From assembly GCF_022790535.1 (NCBI RefSeq), contig NZ_LOHG01000031.1, forward strand, positions 1 through 42,530: a stretch of 42,530 bases of DNA, written 5' to 3'. The position numbers were made by a program, and so were the translations under genes. A model generated the notes under the pieces. It was not told the DNA's origin and did not search any database. It saw only the letters and a program-made list of their open reading frames with translations. Source of the DNA: Pseudomonas maioricensis (GTDB lineage Bacteria; Pseudomonadota; Gammaproteobacteria; Pseudomonadales; Pseudomonadaceae). Shown here one piece after another: positions 15,311 through 24,053 of this stretch; position 1 is the first letter of the stretch; each line of letters starts with the position of its first letter.

Positions 15311-16159
15311 TTATTTGCCAGTCCACTCCTTCACGCGATCAGGGTGCTTAGCGACCCAATCCTTGGCAGCTGCTTCTGGTTTGGCGCCGTCCTGAATAGC
15401 CAGCATGACCTCGCCAATTTCATCCTTGGACTTCCACTGGAATTTCTTCAGGAACTCGACAACTTCCGGTGCCTTGGTGGCCAGCTCTTTGCTACCGATG
15501 CTGTCAACGGTTTCAGCAGCACCATAGACGCCCTTCGGATCTTCAAGGAACTTGAGCTTCCACTTGGCAAACATCCAGTGCGGTACCCAGCCGGTCACTG
15601 CGATGGACTGCTCCTTGCCATAAGCACGAGTCAGCTCGGCAATCATGCCCGCCCCCGAACTGGCCTGCAGTTTGTAACCATCCAGCCCGTAAGCCTTGAT
15701 GGCTTCATCGGTCTTGAGCATCACGCCCGACCCCGCATCGATACCGGTGATTTTCTTCTTGAAGGAATCATCCGTCTTGAGGTCTTCAATGCTGTTGGCT
15801 TTCACGTACTCGGGCACGATCAAGCCAATTTTGGCGTCCTTGAAGTTGGCGCCATAGTTCACAACGTTGTCTTTATTCTTGGCCAGGTACTCGCCGTGGG
15901 TAACAGGCAGCCAGGCCGACAGCATCATGTCCAGCTTGCCCGTCGCAACGCCCTGCCACATGATCCCGGCCGCCACTGCCTGGAGTTTCACGTCATAACC
16001 CAGCTTTTGCTTGATGACTTCAGCAGCGACGTTCGTGGTCGCGACGCTGTCGGACCAGCCATCGACGTAACCGATACTCACTTCTTTGGCATGTGCCAGC
16101 GTGGAACTGACAGCAAGCGCCAGAGCAGCACTCACGCCCAGGATTTTTCGCATTTTCAT
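15311..16159 (-). CDS. betX: Orphan glycine-betaine ABC transporter substrate-binding protein (BetX-like)
   Basis: Periplasmic binding protein of 282 residues of the OpuAC/ProX type. I chose ATG 16159 (GGGGAAGTAACG before ATG), which yields a signal peptide MKMRKILGVSAALALAVSST ending at AHA-KE; the longer frame from 16267 is not needed. EVSIGYVDGWSDSVATTNV, GWVPHWMFAKW and several conserved Trp/Tyr residues resemble betaine-cage residues. No permease or ATPase gene accompanies it, and a terminator follows. In P. aeruginosa the orphan binding protein BetX next to actP works with the shared CbcWV core; the same is inferred here. It adds imported betaine to the osmoprotection repertoire of this region. 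Confidence 0.88.
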   Translation of the reverse strand: MKMRKILGVSAALALAVSSTLAHAKEVSIGYVDGWSDSVATTNVAAEVIKQKLGYDVKLQAVAAGIMWQGVATGKLDMMLSAWLPVTHGEYLAKNKDNVVNYGANFKDAKIGLIVPEYVKANSIEDLKTDDSFKKKITGIDAGSGVMLKTDEAIKAYGLDGYKLQASSGAGMIAELTRAYGKEQSIAVTGWVPHWMFAKWKLKFLEDPKGVYGAAETVDSIGSKELATKAPEVVEFLKKFQWKSKDEIGEVMLAIQDGAKPEAAAKDWVAKHPDRVKEWTGK

Positions 16160-16562
16160 CGTTACTTCCCCGGTAGTCTCGCGCCCGACAATAAGGTCAG
16201 GCATCGTTAACGTTTTTATAAAGACCGCAGTCCGCGCCCAGCCTTGGAGCACTGCGCACTTTTTCACGCCTCAATGACTCGACGAATGATGGCCAGCATC
16301 GTATCGCCCCTTGATCATCAACCTGTGGAGCAATACGACATGCTCTGTCAGCGACATCAAGGCACGGAGAAACGACACCTGAGTGCCATCAGCGACAACC
16401 TTGTCGTAAAAGGCGGGCAGTTCCGTCCGAAATTTGCATGTCAAACGACACCCCCTCCCTGATAGCGATAAAAGACCTGTGTCTTGTTGAAGTGCAGCGC
16501 ATCGAGGCATTCGACTCGCCTTCTCATCGGCCGCTACCGGGTAACGCTTTTCAATGACAGGA
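16160..16562. other. Intergenic: upstream of betX, no clear gene
   Basis: Sequence between the betX start and the CbrB-like sites. A 79-codon minus frame at 16271-16510 and a short plus frame exist, but neither shows a ribosome-binding site or a recognisable family. The stretch probably contains the betX promoter, which I could not place. Confidence 0.5.
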
Positions 16563-16605
16563 GTGTTACCGCGAGGTCAGCAATCGCTGTAACAGCGTGT
16601 AACAC
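16563..16605 (+). promoter_or_regulatory. CbrB-like upstream activator sites
   Basis: Half-sites GTGTTAC (16563-16569), GTAACA (16589-16594) and GTAACAC (16599-16605). The last two are 10 bp apart, on one helix face, and the first is their inverted complement. They lie 83-124 bp upstream of the sigma-54 promoter, a normal enhancer distance. TGTTAC/GTAACA elements are what I recall for CbrB at crcZ promoters; other activators cannot be excluded. Confidence 0.6.
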
Positions 16606-16686
16606 GGGAACATAATCACCACCCCTGCACCGGCAAAGCAAATATTGAAAATCGCAAGCTATTGATTTTAATAGAATTATTAAAGT

Positions 16687-16702
16687 TGGCACAGACCCTG
16701 CT
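16687..16702 (+). promoter_or_regulatory. Sigma-54 promoter of the Crc-type sRNA
   Basis: TGGCACAGACCCTGCT fits the RpoN consensus TGGCAC-N5-TTGCW: GG at 16688-16689 and GC at 16700-16701 with exact spacing and one mismatch. The start of transcription would be about 16712. Confidence 0.8.
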
Positions 16703-16711
16703 GTATCTCTG

Positions 16712-17083
16712 GCATAACAAGAATAAAAATGCAGTACACCTAATAAGAACAAGACGTATCGGCTCTGACATAACAAGAACAAAGGCACAGAGACGCAGCT
16801 AACAGATTTTTTTGGAGTGGATCAGCTTCACGGAGGCGCCTTCGGGCTCTCGCAACCGGGCAGAGAACAATAAAACTACCTTCAGGTAGCTCCCGAACTG
16901 GTTGGATCGCAAGGTCGAAGTAAGGTCAGCGCTCAAAAAAATACGTTTGCTCTTGATCCCGGATGGGGATCGAACAAGAACGCAGTAAAGGGAGCGGTCG
17001 CCAAAAACAACAACAGGCCACCCTAAAACAATAAAAAAAGAGCACGTAAAACCATTTAAAGGGGAGCCCAGGCTCCCCTTTAT
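16712..17083 (+). ncRNA. CrcZ/CrcY/CrcX-family Hfq/Crc-sequestering sRNA
   Basis: Roughly 370-nt non-coding RNA predicted from a sigma-54 promoter at one end and an intrinsic terminator at the other. It contains seven A-rich AANAANAA (CA) motifs: 16716-16729, 16742-16752, 16772-16783, 16866-16875, 16973-16980, 17003-17015 and 17027-17039, separated by structured segments such as GATCCC...GGGATC. This density, the length and the promoter type match CrcZ, CrcY and CrcX, which titrate Hfq/Crc and relieve carbon catabolite repression. CrcZ itself lies between cbrB and pcnB, genes absent here, so this should be the CrcY or CrcX counterpart; I cannot tell which. No plus-strand open frame covers it. 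Confidence 0.82.
17058..17083 (+). terminator. Terminator of the Crc-type sRNA
   Basis: AAAGGGGAGCC and GGCTCCCCTTT form an 11-bp stem with a CA loop, ending in TTTAT. Confidence 0.88.
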
Positions 17084-17109
17084 GCTGTCTGCCACAAATC
17101 GTGCAGAGC

Positions 17110-17200
17110 TGTAGGAGTGAGCTTGCTCGCGATTGCAATCGACCTATCAAAAAATAGCTCGCCTGATTAAACGCTATCGCGAGCAAGCTCACTCCTACAG
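17110..17200. repeat. REPIN element
   Basis: GTAGGAGTGAGCTTGCTCGC and the inverted GCGAGCAAGCTCACTCCTAC, placed right after the sRNA terminator. Confidence 0.88.
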
Positions 17201-17434
17201 GGATCCTGTGCAGACAGCCACACCGCATGCCGCGTAACGCAAGCCCCCCCGCAAATCCCGCCCATTCATTTTATAAACGACAAAAAAGCACACTGCTGCT
17301 CCCCTGACGCCAGAGAACGTGTATTGTCTCGAACTATTTACAAAAGGTTCGCTGGCGATCACGGCACTTTGGCACTACACCAATGGTCATAGCCCGCGTA
17401 CCTCATCAGCACTTCTTTCCCAAGGGATCTAGTC

Positions 17435-18733
17435 ATGCTCCGTTTCCTGCGCTTTGCTGCCGTCATTGGTGGCCTCTGTTTGAGTGCGTCCGCTATGGCG
17501 GTCGATGTCGACCCCGCCACGTATGGCTATCCTCTAAAGAACCCATTCGAAGCAACCATTGCTACCACGCCTCCCGACATGCGTCCGGAGCTGCCAGCAG
17601 ACGATGACATCGATCAGGACGACTACACCCTGAATCTGCGCCCAGAGCGCGAGTTCACGCTGCCAGACAACTTCTGGGCCGTGAAAAAGCTGCGTTACCG
17701 CATGGCCAAACAAGACCATGCCGCGCCATTGATCTTTCTGATCGCAGGCACCGGCGCGCCTTACAACAGCACCATCAACGAATTCCTCAAGAAGCTGTAC
17801 TACGGCGCGGGCTACCACGTTGTTCAGCTGTCTTCGCCAACCAGCTATGACTTCATGAGCTCGGCCTCGCGTTTCGCGACCCCGGGTATCTCTACTGAAG
17901 ATGCCGAGGACCTGTACCGCGTAATGCAAGCGGTACGCGCGCAACAAACCGAACTGAAAATCACCGATTTCTACCTGACCGGTTACAGCCTGGGCGCGCT
18001 GAACGCAGCATTTGTCAGTCGTCTGGATGAAACCCGCCGCAGCTTCAACTTCAAGAAAGTCCTGCTGCTCAACCCGCCGGTCAACCTCTACACCTCGATC
18101 TCCAACCTGGACAAGCTGGTACAGACCAACGTCAAGGGCATCGACAACAGCACCACGTTCTATGAGCTGGTACTGGCCAAACTGACCCGCTACTTCCGTC
18201 AGAAAGGTTACATCGACCTCAACGACGCACTGCTGTATGACTTCCAGCAGTCCAAGCAGCACCTGACCAATGAACAGATGGCGATGTTGATCGGCACCTC
18301 GTTCCGCTTTTCATCGGCCGATATCGCGTTTACCTCTGACCTGATCAACCGTCGCGGTCTGATCACGCCACCGAAATTCCCGATCACCGAAGGCACCAGC
18401 CTTTCGCCGTTCCTGCGTCGCGCGCTGCAGTGCGACTTCGACTGCTACCTGACCGAGCAAGTTATCCCGATGTGGCGTGCCCGCACCGATGGCGGCAGCC
18501 TGCTGCAATTGGTTGATCAGGTCAGCCTGTACGCGCTCAAGGATTACCTGCACACCAGCAAGAAGATCTCCGTCATGCACAACGCTGACGATGTGATTCT
18601 GGGCTCCGGCGACCTGGGTTTCCTGCGCAAGACATTCGGCGATCGCCTGACCGTTTACCCTTACGGCGGCCATTGCGGCAACATCAATTACCGCGTCAAC
18701 AGCGACGCCATGCTGGAGTTCTTCCGTGGCTAA
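17435..18733 (+). CDS. Periplasmic alpha/beta-hydrolase-fold protein coupled to mlaA
   Basis: Secreted protein of 432 residues. A signal peptide (RFAAVIGGLCLSASAMA) is followed by a proline/aspartate-rich linker and a hydrolase-like domain: FLIAGTGAPYN resembles an oxyanion strand, LTGYSLGALNAAF is a nucleophile elbow with Ser185 in GYSLG, and HNADDVILG plus GGHCGN near the end may supply the Asp and His. It is therefore a possible esterase or lipase, but no closer family is recognised. Its stop overlaps the GTG start of the MlaA gene by 8 bases, so the two are co-translated. That ties it to outer-membrane phospholipid traffic, for example processing lipids handled by MlaA (inference). Confidence 0.82.
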   Translation: MLRFLRFAAVIGGLCLSASAMAVDVDPATYGYPLKNPFEATIATTPPDMRPELPADDDIDQDDYTLNLRPEREFTLPDNFWAVKKLRYRMAKQDHAAPLIFLIAGTGAPYNSTINEFLKKLYYGAGYHVVQLSSPTSYDFMSSASRFATPGISTEDAEDLYRVMQAVRAQQTELKITDFYLTGYSLGALNAAFVSRLDETRRSFNFKKVLLLNPPVNLYTSISNLDKLVQTNVKGIDNSTTFYELVLAKLTRYFRQKGYIDLNDALLYDFQQSKQHLTNEQMAMLIGTSFRFSSADIAFTSDLINRRGLITPPKFPITEGTSLSPFLRRALQCDFDCYLTEQVIPMWRARTDGGSLLQLVDQVSLYALKDYLHTSKKISVMHNADDVILGSGDLGFLRKTFGDRLTVYPYGGHCGNINYRVNSDAMLEFFRG

Positions 18734-19541
18734 ACGTCTTTTACTCCTCGCTGCCCTGCTCTGCGCAGGGACCGTTCAGGCTGCGGACCCGGTCGTCGAC
18801 AGCAATATCGCCGAACACCCGGCCACTGTGCTGCGTCAAGACGATGCTGACGGTTTTACCCAGCCGCTAAAATCGCTGCAGTTCAACCCCGGCCTTGATC
18901 AACGGGAATTTGAACGCGCCACGCTGACCGCACTGGAAGTCTATGACCCGCTTGAGTCCTGGAACCGGCGCGTCTACCACTTCAACTACCGTTTCGATGA
19001 GTGGGTTTTCCTTCCGGTGGTCAACGGCTACCGCTACGTGACCCCAAGTTTCGTGCGTACTGGCGTGAGCAACTTCTTCGCCAACCTGGGTGAAATCCCT
19101 AACCTGCTGAACAGCCTGTTCCAGTTCAAAGGTCAGCGCTCGCTGGAAACCACAGGTCGCCTGCTGGTTAACACCACCATCGGTGTCGTTGGCCTGTGGG
19201 ACCCGGCAACCAAAATGGGGCTGCCTCGCCAGAACGAAGACTTCGGCCAGACTCTAGGTTTCTACGGTGTACCGGCCGGTCCGTACCTGGTCCTGCCGCT
19301 GCTTGGCCCGTCCAACCTGCGTGACACCGGCGGCCTGCTGTTCGACTTCACGGCCGAATCGCAGATCAACTTCCTCAACGTGGCACAGGTCAGCAGCGAT
19401 CACCCGGAACTCTACCTGTTACGGGCGATTGATCGTCGCTACACCACCAGCTTCCGCTACGGTCAGATGAACTCGCCGTTCGAATACGAGAAAGTGCGTT
19501 ACGTCTACACCGAAGCCCGCAAGTTGCAGATCGCCGAGTAA
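18726..19541 (+). CDS. mlaA: MlaA/VacJ family phospholipid transport protein (non-lipidated form)
   Basis: Protein of 271 residues of the MlaA/VacJ family, which removes mislocalised phospholipids from the outer leaflet of the outer membrane. The family core is clear: DPLESWNRRVYHFNYRFDEW, then PVVNGYRYVTP, NFFANLGEIPNLLN, GVVGLWDPATKMGLP and GPSNLRDTGGLL. The GTG start at 18726 lies inside the hydrolase gene. The N-terminus LLLLAALLCAGTVQA-ADP is a signal peptide ending in a signal peptidase I-like site. Its only Cys is preceded by ALL, not a lipobox, so unlike E. coli MlaA it appears not to be a lipoprotein. An intrinsic terminator follows the stop. Confidence 0.92.
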   Translation: MAKRLLLLAALLCAGTVQAADPVVDSNIAEHPATVLRQDDADGFTQPLKSLQFNPGLDQREFERATLTALEVYDPLESWNRRVYHFNYRFDEWVFLPVVNGYRYVTPSFVRTGVSNFFANLGEIPNLLNSLFQFKGQRSLETTGRLLVNTTIGVVGLWDPATKMGLPRQNEDFGQTLGFYGVPAGPYLVLPLLGPSNLRDTGGLLFDFTAESQINFLNVAQVSSDHPELYLLRAIDRRYTTSFRYGQMNSPFEYEKVRYVYTEARKLQIAE

Positions 19542-19552
19542 CACCACGGCGT

Positions 19553-19593
19553 AAAAAACGGCCAGCCGGAGCGATCCGGCTGGCCGTTTTTTT
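19553..19593 (+). terminator. Terminator after mlaA
   Basis: ACGGCCAGCCGGA and TCCGGCTGGCCGT form a 13-bp stem with loop GCGA and a T run. Confidence 0.94.
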
Positions 19594-19754
19594 GTGCACA
19601 TCAATACTCTATTTGGAATGCGGTCACCCTGTGGGAGCGGTGCTCGCATCCCCCCCCTAAAACATCCAAATCCCTGATCAATCACCCGTAAAATCATCAC
19701 CCATCAATCGGCCAAACAGGCATAGCATAGTCGCCATTGATGAGGAGAAACGCC

Positions 19755-20609
19755 ATGAGCCAATTTCGTAAAGTGCTTTCGATCCAGGCGGGTCAACCCG
19801 CGTCGGACGGTGCCGGGGTAAAACTGACGCGTGTATTTGGTGGGCCAGGTGTCGAGCAGTTCGATCCGTTTCTGATGCTTGATGAGTTCGGTTCCGACAA
19901 GCCGGACGATTACATCGCCGGCTTCCCGCCACATCCGCACCGTGGTTTTGAAACCGTGACCTACATGCTCGAAGGCCGTATGCGTCATGAAGATCACATG
20001 GGCAACGTCGGCCTGCTGCAAGGTGGCGGCGTGCAATGGATGACCGCTGCGCGAGGCATTATCCACAGCGAAATGCCTGAGCAGGAAGAAGGTGTGATGC
20101 GCGGCTTCCAGCTGTGGCTGAACCTGCCAGGCAAGAACAAGCTCAACGACGCCAGCTATCAGGACATCCAGCCGGAGAACATCCCGCGTCTAACGACCCA
20201 AAACGGTGTTGATGTAGTGGTGATCGCCGGTCAGTTCGACGACGGCCAAATCCAGCAAGCGGGTGCAGTGCAGCGTCCAGACACTGAGCCGCAGTATTTC
20301 GACTTTCACATGCCTGCCGGTAGCAGCATCAGCCCGAAGATTCCCCAAGGGCATCTTGCGTTGCTGTATGTCTACGAGGGCAGCCTGGAGCTAGCCGGTC
20401 ATCCGCAGAGCGTCAGTGCCAGCCGCATGGTGCGACTGTCCGGGGAAGGCGAGCTTCAACTGAACACTACAGACGGTGCCCGAGTGTTACTGATCGCAGG
20501 CAAGCCACTGCGTGAACCGATCGTGCAATACGGACCGTTCGTGATGAACACCCGGGAAGAAATCGAGCAGGCGCTGCGGGACTTTCGGGATGATCGGTTG
20601 ACGGCTTGA
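19755..20609 (+). CDS. Pirin family protein
   Basis: Bicupin protein of 284 residues. The N-terminal cupin carries the metal site: FPPHPHRGFETVTYMLEGRM, EDHMG and HSEMPEQ supply His and Glu ligands. GVQWMTAARGIIHSEM is the pirin hallmark. ATG 19755 follows GAGGAGA at good spacing; an ATG at 19737 in the same frame lies before that site. Bacterial pirins are iron-binding, some with quercetin 2,3-dioxygenase activity and some acting by protein contact; the role here is unknown. Confidence 0.92.
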   Translation: MSQFRKVLSIQAGQPASDGAGVKLTRVFGGPGVEQFDPFLMLDEFGSDKPDDYIAGFPPHPHRGFETVTYMLEGRMRHEDHMGNVGLLQGGGVQWMTAARGIIHSEMPEQEEGVMRGFQLWLNLPGKNKLNDASYQDIQPENIPRLTTQNGVDVVVIAGQFDDGQIQQAGAVQRPDTEPQYFDFHMPAGSSISPKIPQGHLALLYVYEGSLELAGHPQSVSASRMVRLSGEGELQLNTTDGARVLLIAGKPLREPIVQYGPFVMNTREEIEQALRDFRDDRLTA

Positions 20610-20682
20610 ATACTGTTTTGGGTTGTCGGCACTGACACCTTGGGGGGCAAAACGCTCTCCTACAGGAGATATGCAATCAATT

Positions 20683-20770
20683 GTGGGAGCGAGGCTTGCA
20701 CGCGATAAGAGCACTGCAGATATCAGGTCTATCGCGTCCAGCCTTATCGCGGGCAAGCCTCGCTCCCACA
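20683..20770. repeat. REPIN element (GTGGGAGCGAGGCTTG type)
   Basis: GTGGGAGCGAGGCTTGC and the inverted GCAAGCCTCGCTCCCAC flank a short core, in the gap between the pirin gene and the convergent patatin gene. Confidence 0.85.
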
Positions 20771-20845
20771 GGATCTATGCAATCCCAAATATTGGCCGAT
20801 GTCGCGTGACCGGTGTTAGCCGGCCCCACGTCGCCTATAGCAGGT

Positions 20846-22030
20846 TCAATACAACCGCAAAAAGCGCTTCAGCTGTTCGCCCTGAGCGATAGCGTCATGG
20901 CGGCCCAGTTCGATCAACTCCCGACAGTAACCCGCTTCAAACAGCAAATAGCTGAGCACACTGGCGCCACTGGTCTTGGTAGCTCCGGGGCCACGCAGAA
21001 AGGTGCGCAGTGCGCGGGGCAGTTCATGGCGGTGGCGTGCAGCGATCTGGTCGATCGGCTGGCTTGGGGCGATGATCAGGACTTCAACCGGAGCCAGCCC
21101 CTTCTGTCGCACCCGATGCTCGCAGGGCAGCAGATCACTGACCAGATTCATGCGCTCCAGGACTTCAATGTCACTTTCAAGGTTGTCAATGAACGTGCTG
21201 TTAAGCATGTGTCCACTAATCTGCGCCAGAGTGGGCTGCTTGCCGTTCGTGACCCGTTGCACCTGCCTGTTGGCATCGGCGCCTCGCGGGTTGCCGCTGA
21301 CACCGACGACCAACACGCGATTGGCCCCCAGATGCAATGCCGGGCTGATAGGTGCGGATTGACGCACAGCGCCGTCGCCGAAGTATTCCTGATCGATTTT
21401 GACCGGCGCGAACAACAGCGGGATGGCCGAACTGGCGAGCAAATGGTCGATGGTCAACTGGGTCGGTACGCCCAGGCGCCGATGGCGCAGCCACGGATCG
21501 ATGGTGCCCTTGCCTTGGTAGAAAGTCATGGCGTGACCCGACTCGTAACCAAATGCGGTGACTGCCACAGCGCGCAGGTGTTTGGCTGCGATAGCAGCAT
21601 CGATGCCTTGCAGATCCAGCCGCTCGGTCAGTAGATCCCGCAGCGGCGAGCTGTTGAGCAACGCAACGGGCACCTGGGAACCGATCCCCAACAGGCTGTT
21701 GCCGAAGAATCGGCCAGCCTGACTCATCACGCCTGGCCAGTCGCTACGCAGCACCTGATGGCTACGAAAACCCTGCCAGAACTCGGTCAACTGATGAATA
21801 GCGGTTCGAAAATGCAATGCACCGCTGGCCAGTTTGACGGCATTGATGGCACCCGCGGAGGTACCGACGATGACCGGAAACGGATTGGGTGCTCCAGGAG
21901 GCAGCAAATCGGCGATCCCCGCCAACACCCCGACCTGATAAGCAGCCCTCGCCCCACCACCAGACAGAATCAACCCGGTAACGGGCTCTACATCATTCAC
22001 AGCATCCATTGCGATGACGGGTTCAAGCAT
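20846..22030 (-). CDS. Patatin-like phospholipase family protein
   Basis: Predicted lipid acyl hydrolase of 394 residues. The Ser-Asp dyad is present: oxyanion loop SGGGARAAYQ at 23-32, nucleophile elbow GTSAG with Ser58, and DGA with Asp219. No signal peptide is seen, so it is likely cytoplasmic or membrane-associated. The C-terminal 150 residues extend beyond the catalytic core. ATG 22030 lies 9 bases after GAGG. It follows the LpxL-type gene by 19 bases on the same strand, suggesting one transcript devoted to lipid metabolism. Confidence 0.9.
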   Translation of the reverse strand: MLEPVIAMDAVNDVEPVTGLILSGGGARAAYQVGVLAGIADLLPPGAPNPFPVIVGTSAGAINAVKLASGALHFRTAIHQLTEFWQGFRSHQVLRSDWPGVMSQAGRFFGNSLLGIGSQVPVALLNSSPLRDLLTERLDLQGIDAAIAAKHLRAVAVTAFGYESGHAMTFYQGKGTIDPWLRHRRLGVPTQLTIDHLLASSAIPLLFAPVKIDQEYFGDGAVRQSAPISPALHLGANRVLVVGVSGNPRGADANRQVQRVTNGKQPTLAQISGHMLNSTFIDNLESDIEVLERMNLVSDLLPCEHRVRQKGLAPVEVLIIAPSQPIDQIAARHRHELPRALRTFLRGPGATKTSGASVLSYLLFEAGYCRELIELGRHDAIAQGEQLKRFLRLY

Positions 22031-22049
22031 TTAGCTGCGCCTCAGTTGA

Positions 22050-22982
22050 TCACTCACGCTTTTTATAGATTTTAGGCTCGCCCGGAGGTCGGCTTTTGAA
22101 TCGACGGTGCGCCCAGAGATACTGCTCAGGACACTCCGTAATGGCACTTTCTACCCATTGATTGATGCGCAGGCAATCGACTTCATCACTTTCGCCCGGA
22201 AAATCCTGCAACGGCGCATGGATGACCAATCGATAGCCACTGCCGTCAGCCAGGCGCTGCTGAGTAAACGGTACAACCTGAGCACGTCCCAGCTTGGCAA
22301 ATTTGCTGGTGGCCGTCACGGTGGCAGCCTGAATGCCGAACAACGGGACAAAAACACTCTGCTTCGCACCGTAATCCTGATCCGGTGCGTACCAGATGGC
22401 GCGGCCGGCACGCAGTAGCTTGAGCATGCCGCGTACGTCTTCACGCTCTACCGCCAGCGAATCCAGATTGTGACGCTCACGGCCGCGACGCTGAACAAAA
22501 TCGAACAGCGGATTTTTATGTTCGCGGTACATGCCATCAATCGTGTGTTGCTGCCCCAACAGCGCAGCACCGACTTCCAGCGTAGTGAAATGCAGCGCCA
22601 TGAGAATCACGCCCTGCCCTTGCTGGTGCGCAGCCTGCAGATGTTCCAGACCTTCGATGTGCGCCAGCCTGGCGAGGCGCTCCCTGGACCACCACCAGCT
22701 CATGGCCATTTCAAAAAAGGCGATGCCGGTTGAAGCGAAGTTTTCCTTGAGCAGACGCTTGCGTTCATCCGCGGACAAATGCGGAAAACACAGCTCCAGA
22801 TTGCGCGACGCAATGTATTTGCGATCAGCGGCGAACCGGTACATCACTGCGCCCAACAGCCGCCCGATGACTAACAGAACGCGAAATGGCAGTTGAACAA
22901 CCAGCCACAGCAGCCCAAGCCCCAGCCATAGCGGCCAGAAACGGGGGTGAAGAAAATAAGCTCGAAAACGCGGGCGATCCAT
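22050..22982 (-). CDS. htrB: Lipid A late acyltransferase (LpxL/HtrB family)
   Basis: Membrane-anchored acyltransferase of 310 residues that would add a secondary acyl chain (lauroyl in pseudomonads) to lipid A. I chose ATG 22982 (GGAAG before it), giving MDRPRFRAYFLHPRFWPLW, the usual Pseudomonas start; the frame is open 34 codons further into the minC promoter region. A hydrophobic anchor at about residues 14-45 is followed by the HX4E motif in MALHFTTLEVG, and by WYAPDQDYG and the C-terminal ECPEQYLWAHRRFK, all diagnostic. Position beside minC matches the second htrB-type gene of P. aeruginosa (PA3242 as I recall). Divergent from minC. Confidence 0.88.
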   Translation of the reverse strand: MDRPRFRAYFLHPRFWPLWLGLGLLWLVVQLPFRVLLVIGRLLGAVMYRFAADRKYIASRNLELCFPHLSADERKRLLKENFASTGIAFFEMAMSWWWSRERLARLAHIEGLEHLQAAHQQGQGVILMALHFTTLEVGAALLGQQHTIDGMYREHKNPLFDFVQRRGRERHNLDSLAVEREDVRGMLKLLRAGRAIWYAPDQDYGAKQSVFVPLFGIQAATVTATSKFAKLGRAQVVPFTQQRLADGSGYRLVIHAPLQDFPGESDEVDCLRINQWVESAITECPEQYLWAHRRFKSRPPGEPKIYKKRE

Positions 22983-23101
22983 TAAAGCTTCCACCAGAAC
23001 CATGGCCGCGCATTCTACAACGGTTCGACCCCGCTTGCGGCTAGCGGGCGTTCTCGTTATAAGTCTCGGCACTTTTAGCGACAAGCCGTTGTATGCCGAC
23101 C

Positions 23102-23842
23102 ATGAGCCAAAACGAATCGCAAGAACAGGATCCAGTCTTCCAACTCAAGGGCAGCATGCTCGCCATCACCGTGCTGGAGCTGGCTCGCAACAACCTTGAG
23201 GCCCTCGACCGTCAGTTGGCGGCAAAAGTGGCTCAGGCTCCGAATTTTTTCAGCAACACCCCGCTGGTGCTGGCGCTCGACAAGCTCCCCGCCGACAGCG
23301 GTGCCTTGGATTTGCCCGGCCTGATGCGGGTTTGCCGCCAGCATGGCCTGCGTACCCTGGCGATCCGTGCCAGCCGGATCGAAGACATCGCCGCTGCCAT
23401 CGCGATTGATTTGCCGGTATTGCCACCATCAGGTGCCCGTGAGCGTCCACTGGACCCTCTGGAAGGCGACGCTGCGAAGAAAAAAGCGGAAAAACCGCCA
23501 GAGCCCACCGTCAAGCCTACGCGCGTGATCACTACGCCGGTGCGCGGTGGACAGCAGATTTACGCCCCCGGCGGCGACCTGGTGGTCATTGCTCCGGTCA
23601 GTCCCGGTGCGGAACTTCTGGCCGATGGCAACATCCATGTTTACGGCCCATTGCGCGGACGGGCGCTGGCAGGAATAAAAGGCGACACCAAAGCGCGAAT
23701 TTTCTGTCAGCAAATGGGCGCGGAGCTGATATCCATCGCCGGGCAATACAAGGTTTCCGAAGATTTACGCAGGGATCCACTCTGGGGTACGTCGGTACAG
23801 GTCAGCCTGTCAGGTGACGTGTTGAACATCATCCGGCTTTAA
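23102..23842 (+). CDS. minC: Septum site-determining protein MinC
   Basis: FtsZ-polymerisation inhibitor of 246 residues that acts with MinD at the cell poles. The N-terminal domain (VFQLKGSMLAITVLELARN onward, about residues 10-105) is followed by a charged linker with EKPPEPT, and the C-terminal beta-helix domain from about 135 (TPVRGGQQIYAPGGDLVV, PVSPGAELLADGNIHVYGPL, FCQQMGAELISIAGQY). ATG 23102 gives the usual MSQNESQEQDP start; ATG 23093 three codons upstream is an alternative, neither having a strong ribosome-binding site. A 211-base gap separates it from minD. Confidence 0.95.
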   Translation: MSQNESQEQDPVFQLKGSMLAITVLELARNNLEALDRQLAAKVAQAPNFFSNTPLVLALDKLPADSGALDLPGLMRVCRQHGLRTLAIRASRIEDIAAAIAIDLPVLPPSGARERPLDPLEGDAAKKKAEKPPEPTVKPTRVITTPVRGGQQIYAPGGDLVVIAPVSPGAELLADGNIHVYGPLRGRALAGIKGDTKARIFCQQMGAELISIAGQYKVSEDLRRDPLWGTSVQVSLSGDVLNIIRL

Positions 23843-24053
23843 CGGATACTGCGCCATTTTCAAAGCATCCCTGATTCGTCGCGAAAACGTAGCAAAGGTA
23901 GTAGGAAATCCGGGGGCTTTCATCGTTCCTGGCAAATTGCTCTCAAGGTAGGACACCCCGGGAGCTTTTCAATTTCCATCATTGTTCGACGGTCGCCGCT
24001 TCAAGGGACGCTCTTCAGGACTAACTGTCCTTTTCCTCTAGGGGTGATACACC

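Noticed and set aside
16271..16510. 79-codon minus-strand frame upstream of betX.
   Set aside because: No recognisable family or ribosome-binding site; it lies in the likely betX leader.
16799..17228. Minus-strand frames of about 100 codons across the Crc-type RNA region.
   Set aside because: They cross the sRNA terminator and a REPIN, have odd composition, and are better explained by the non-coding RNA.
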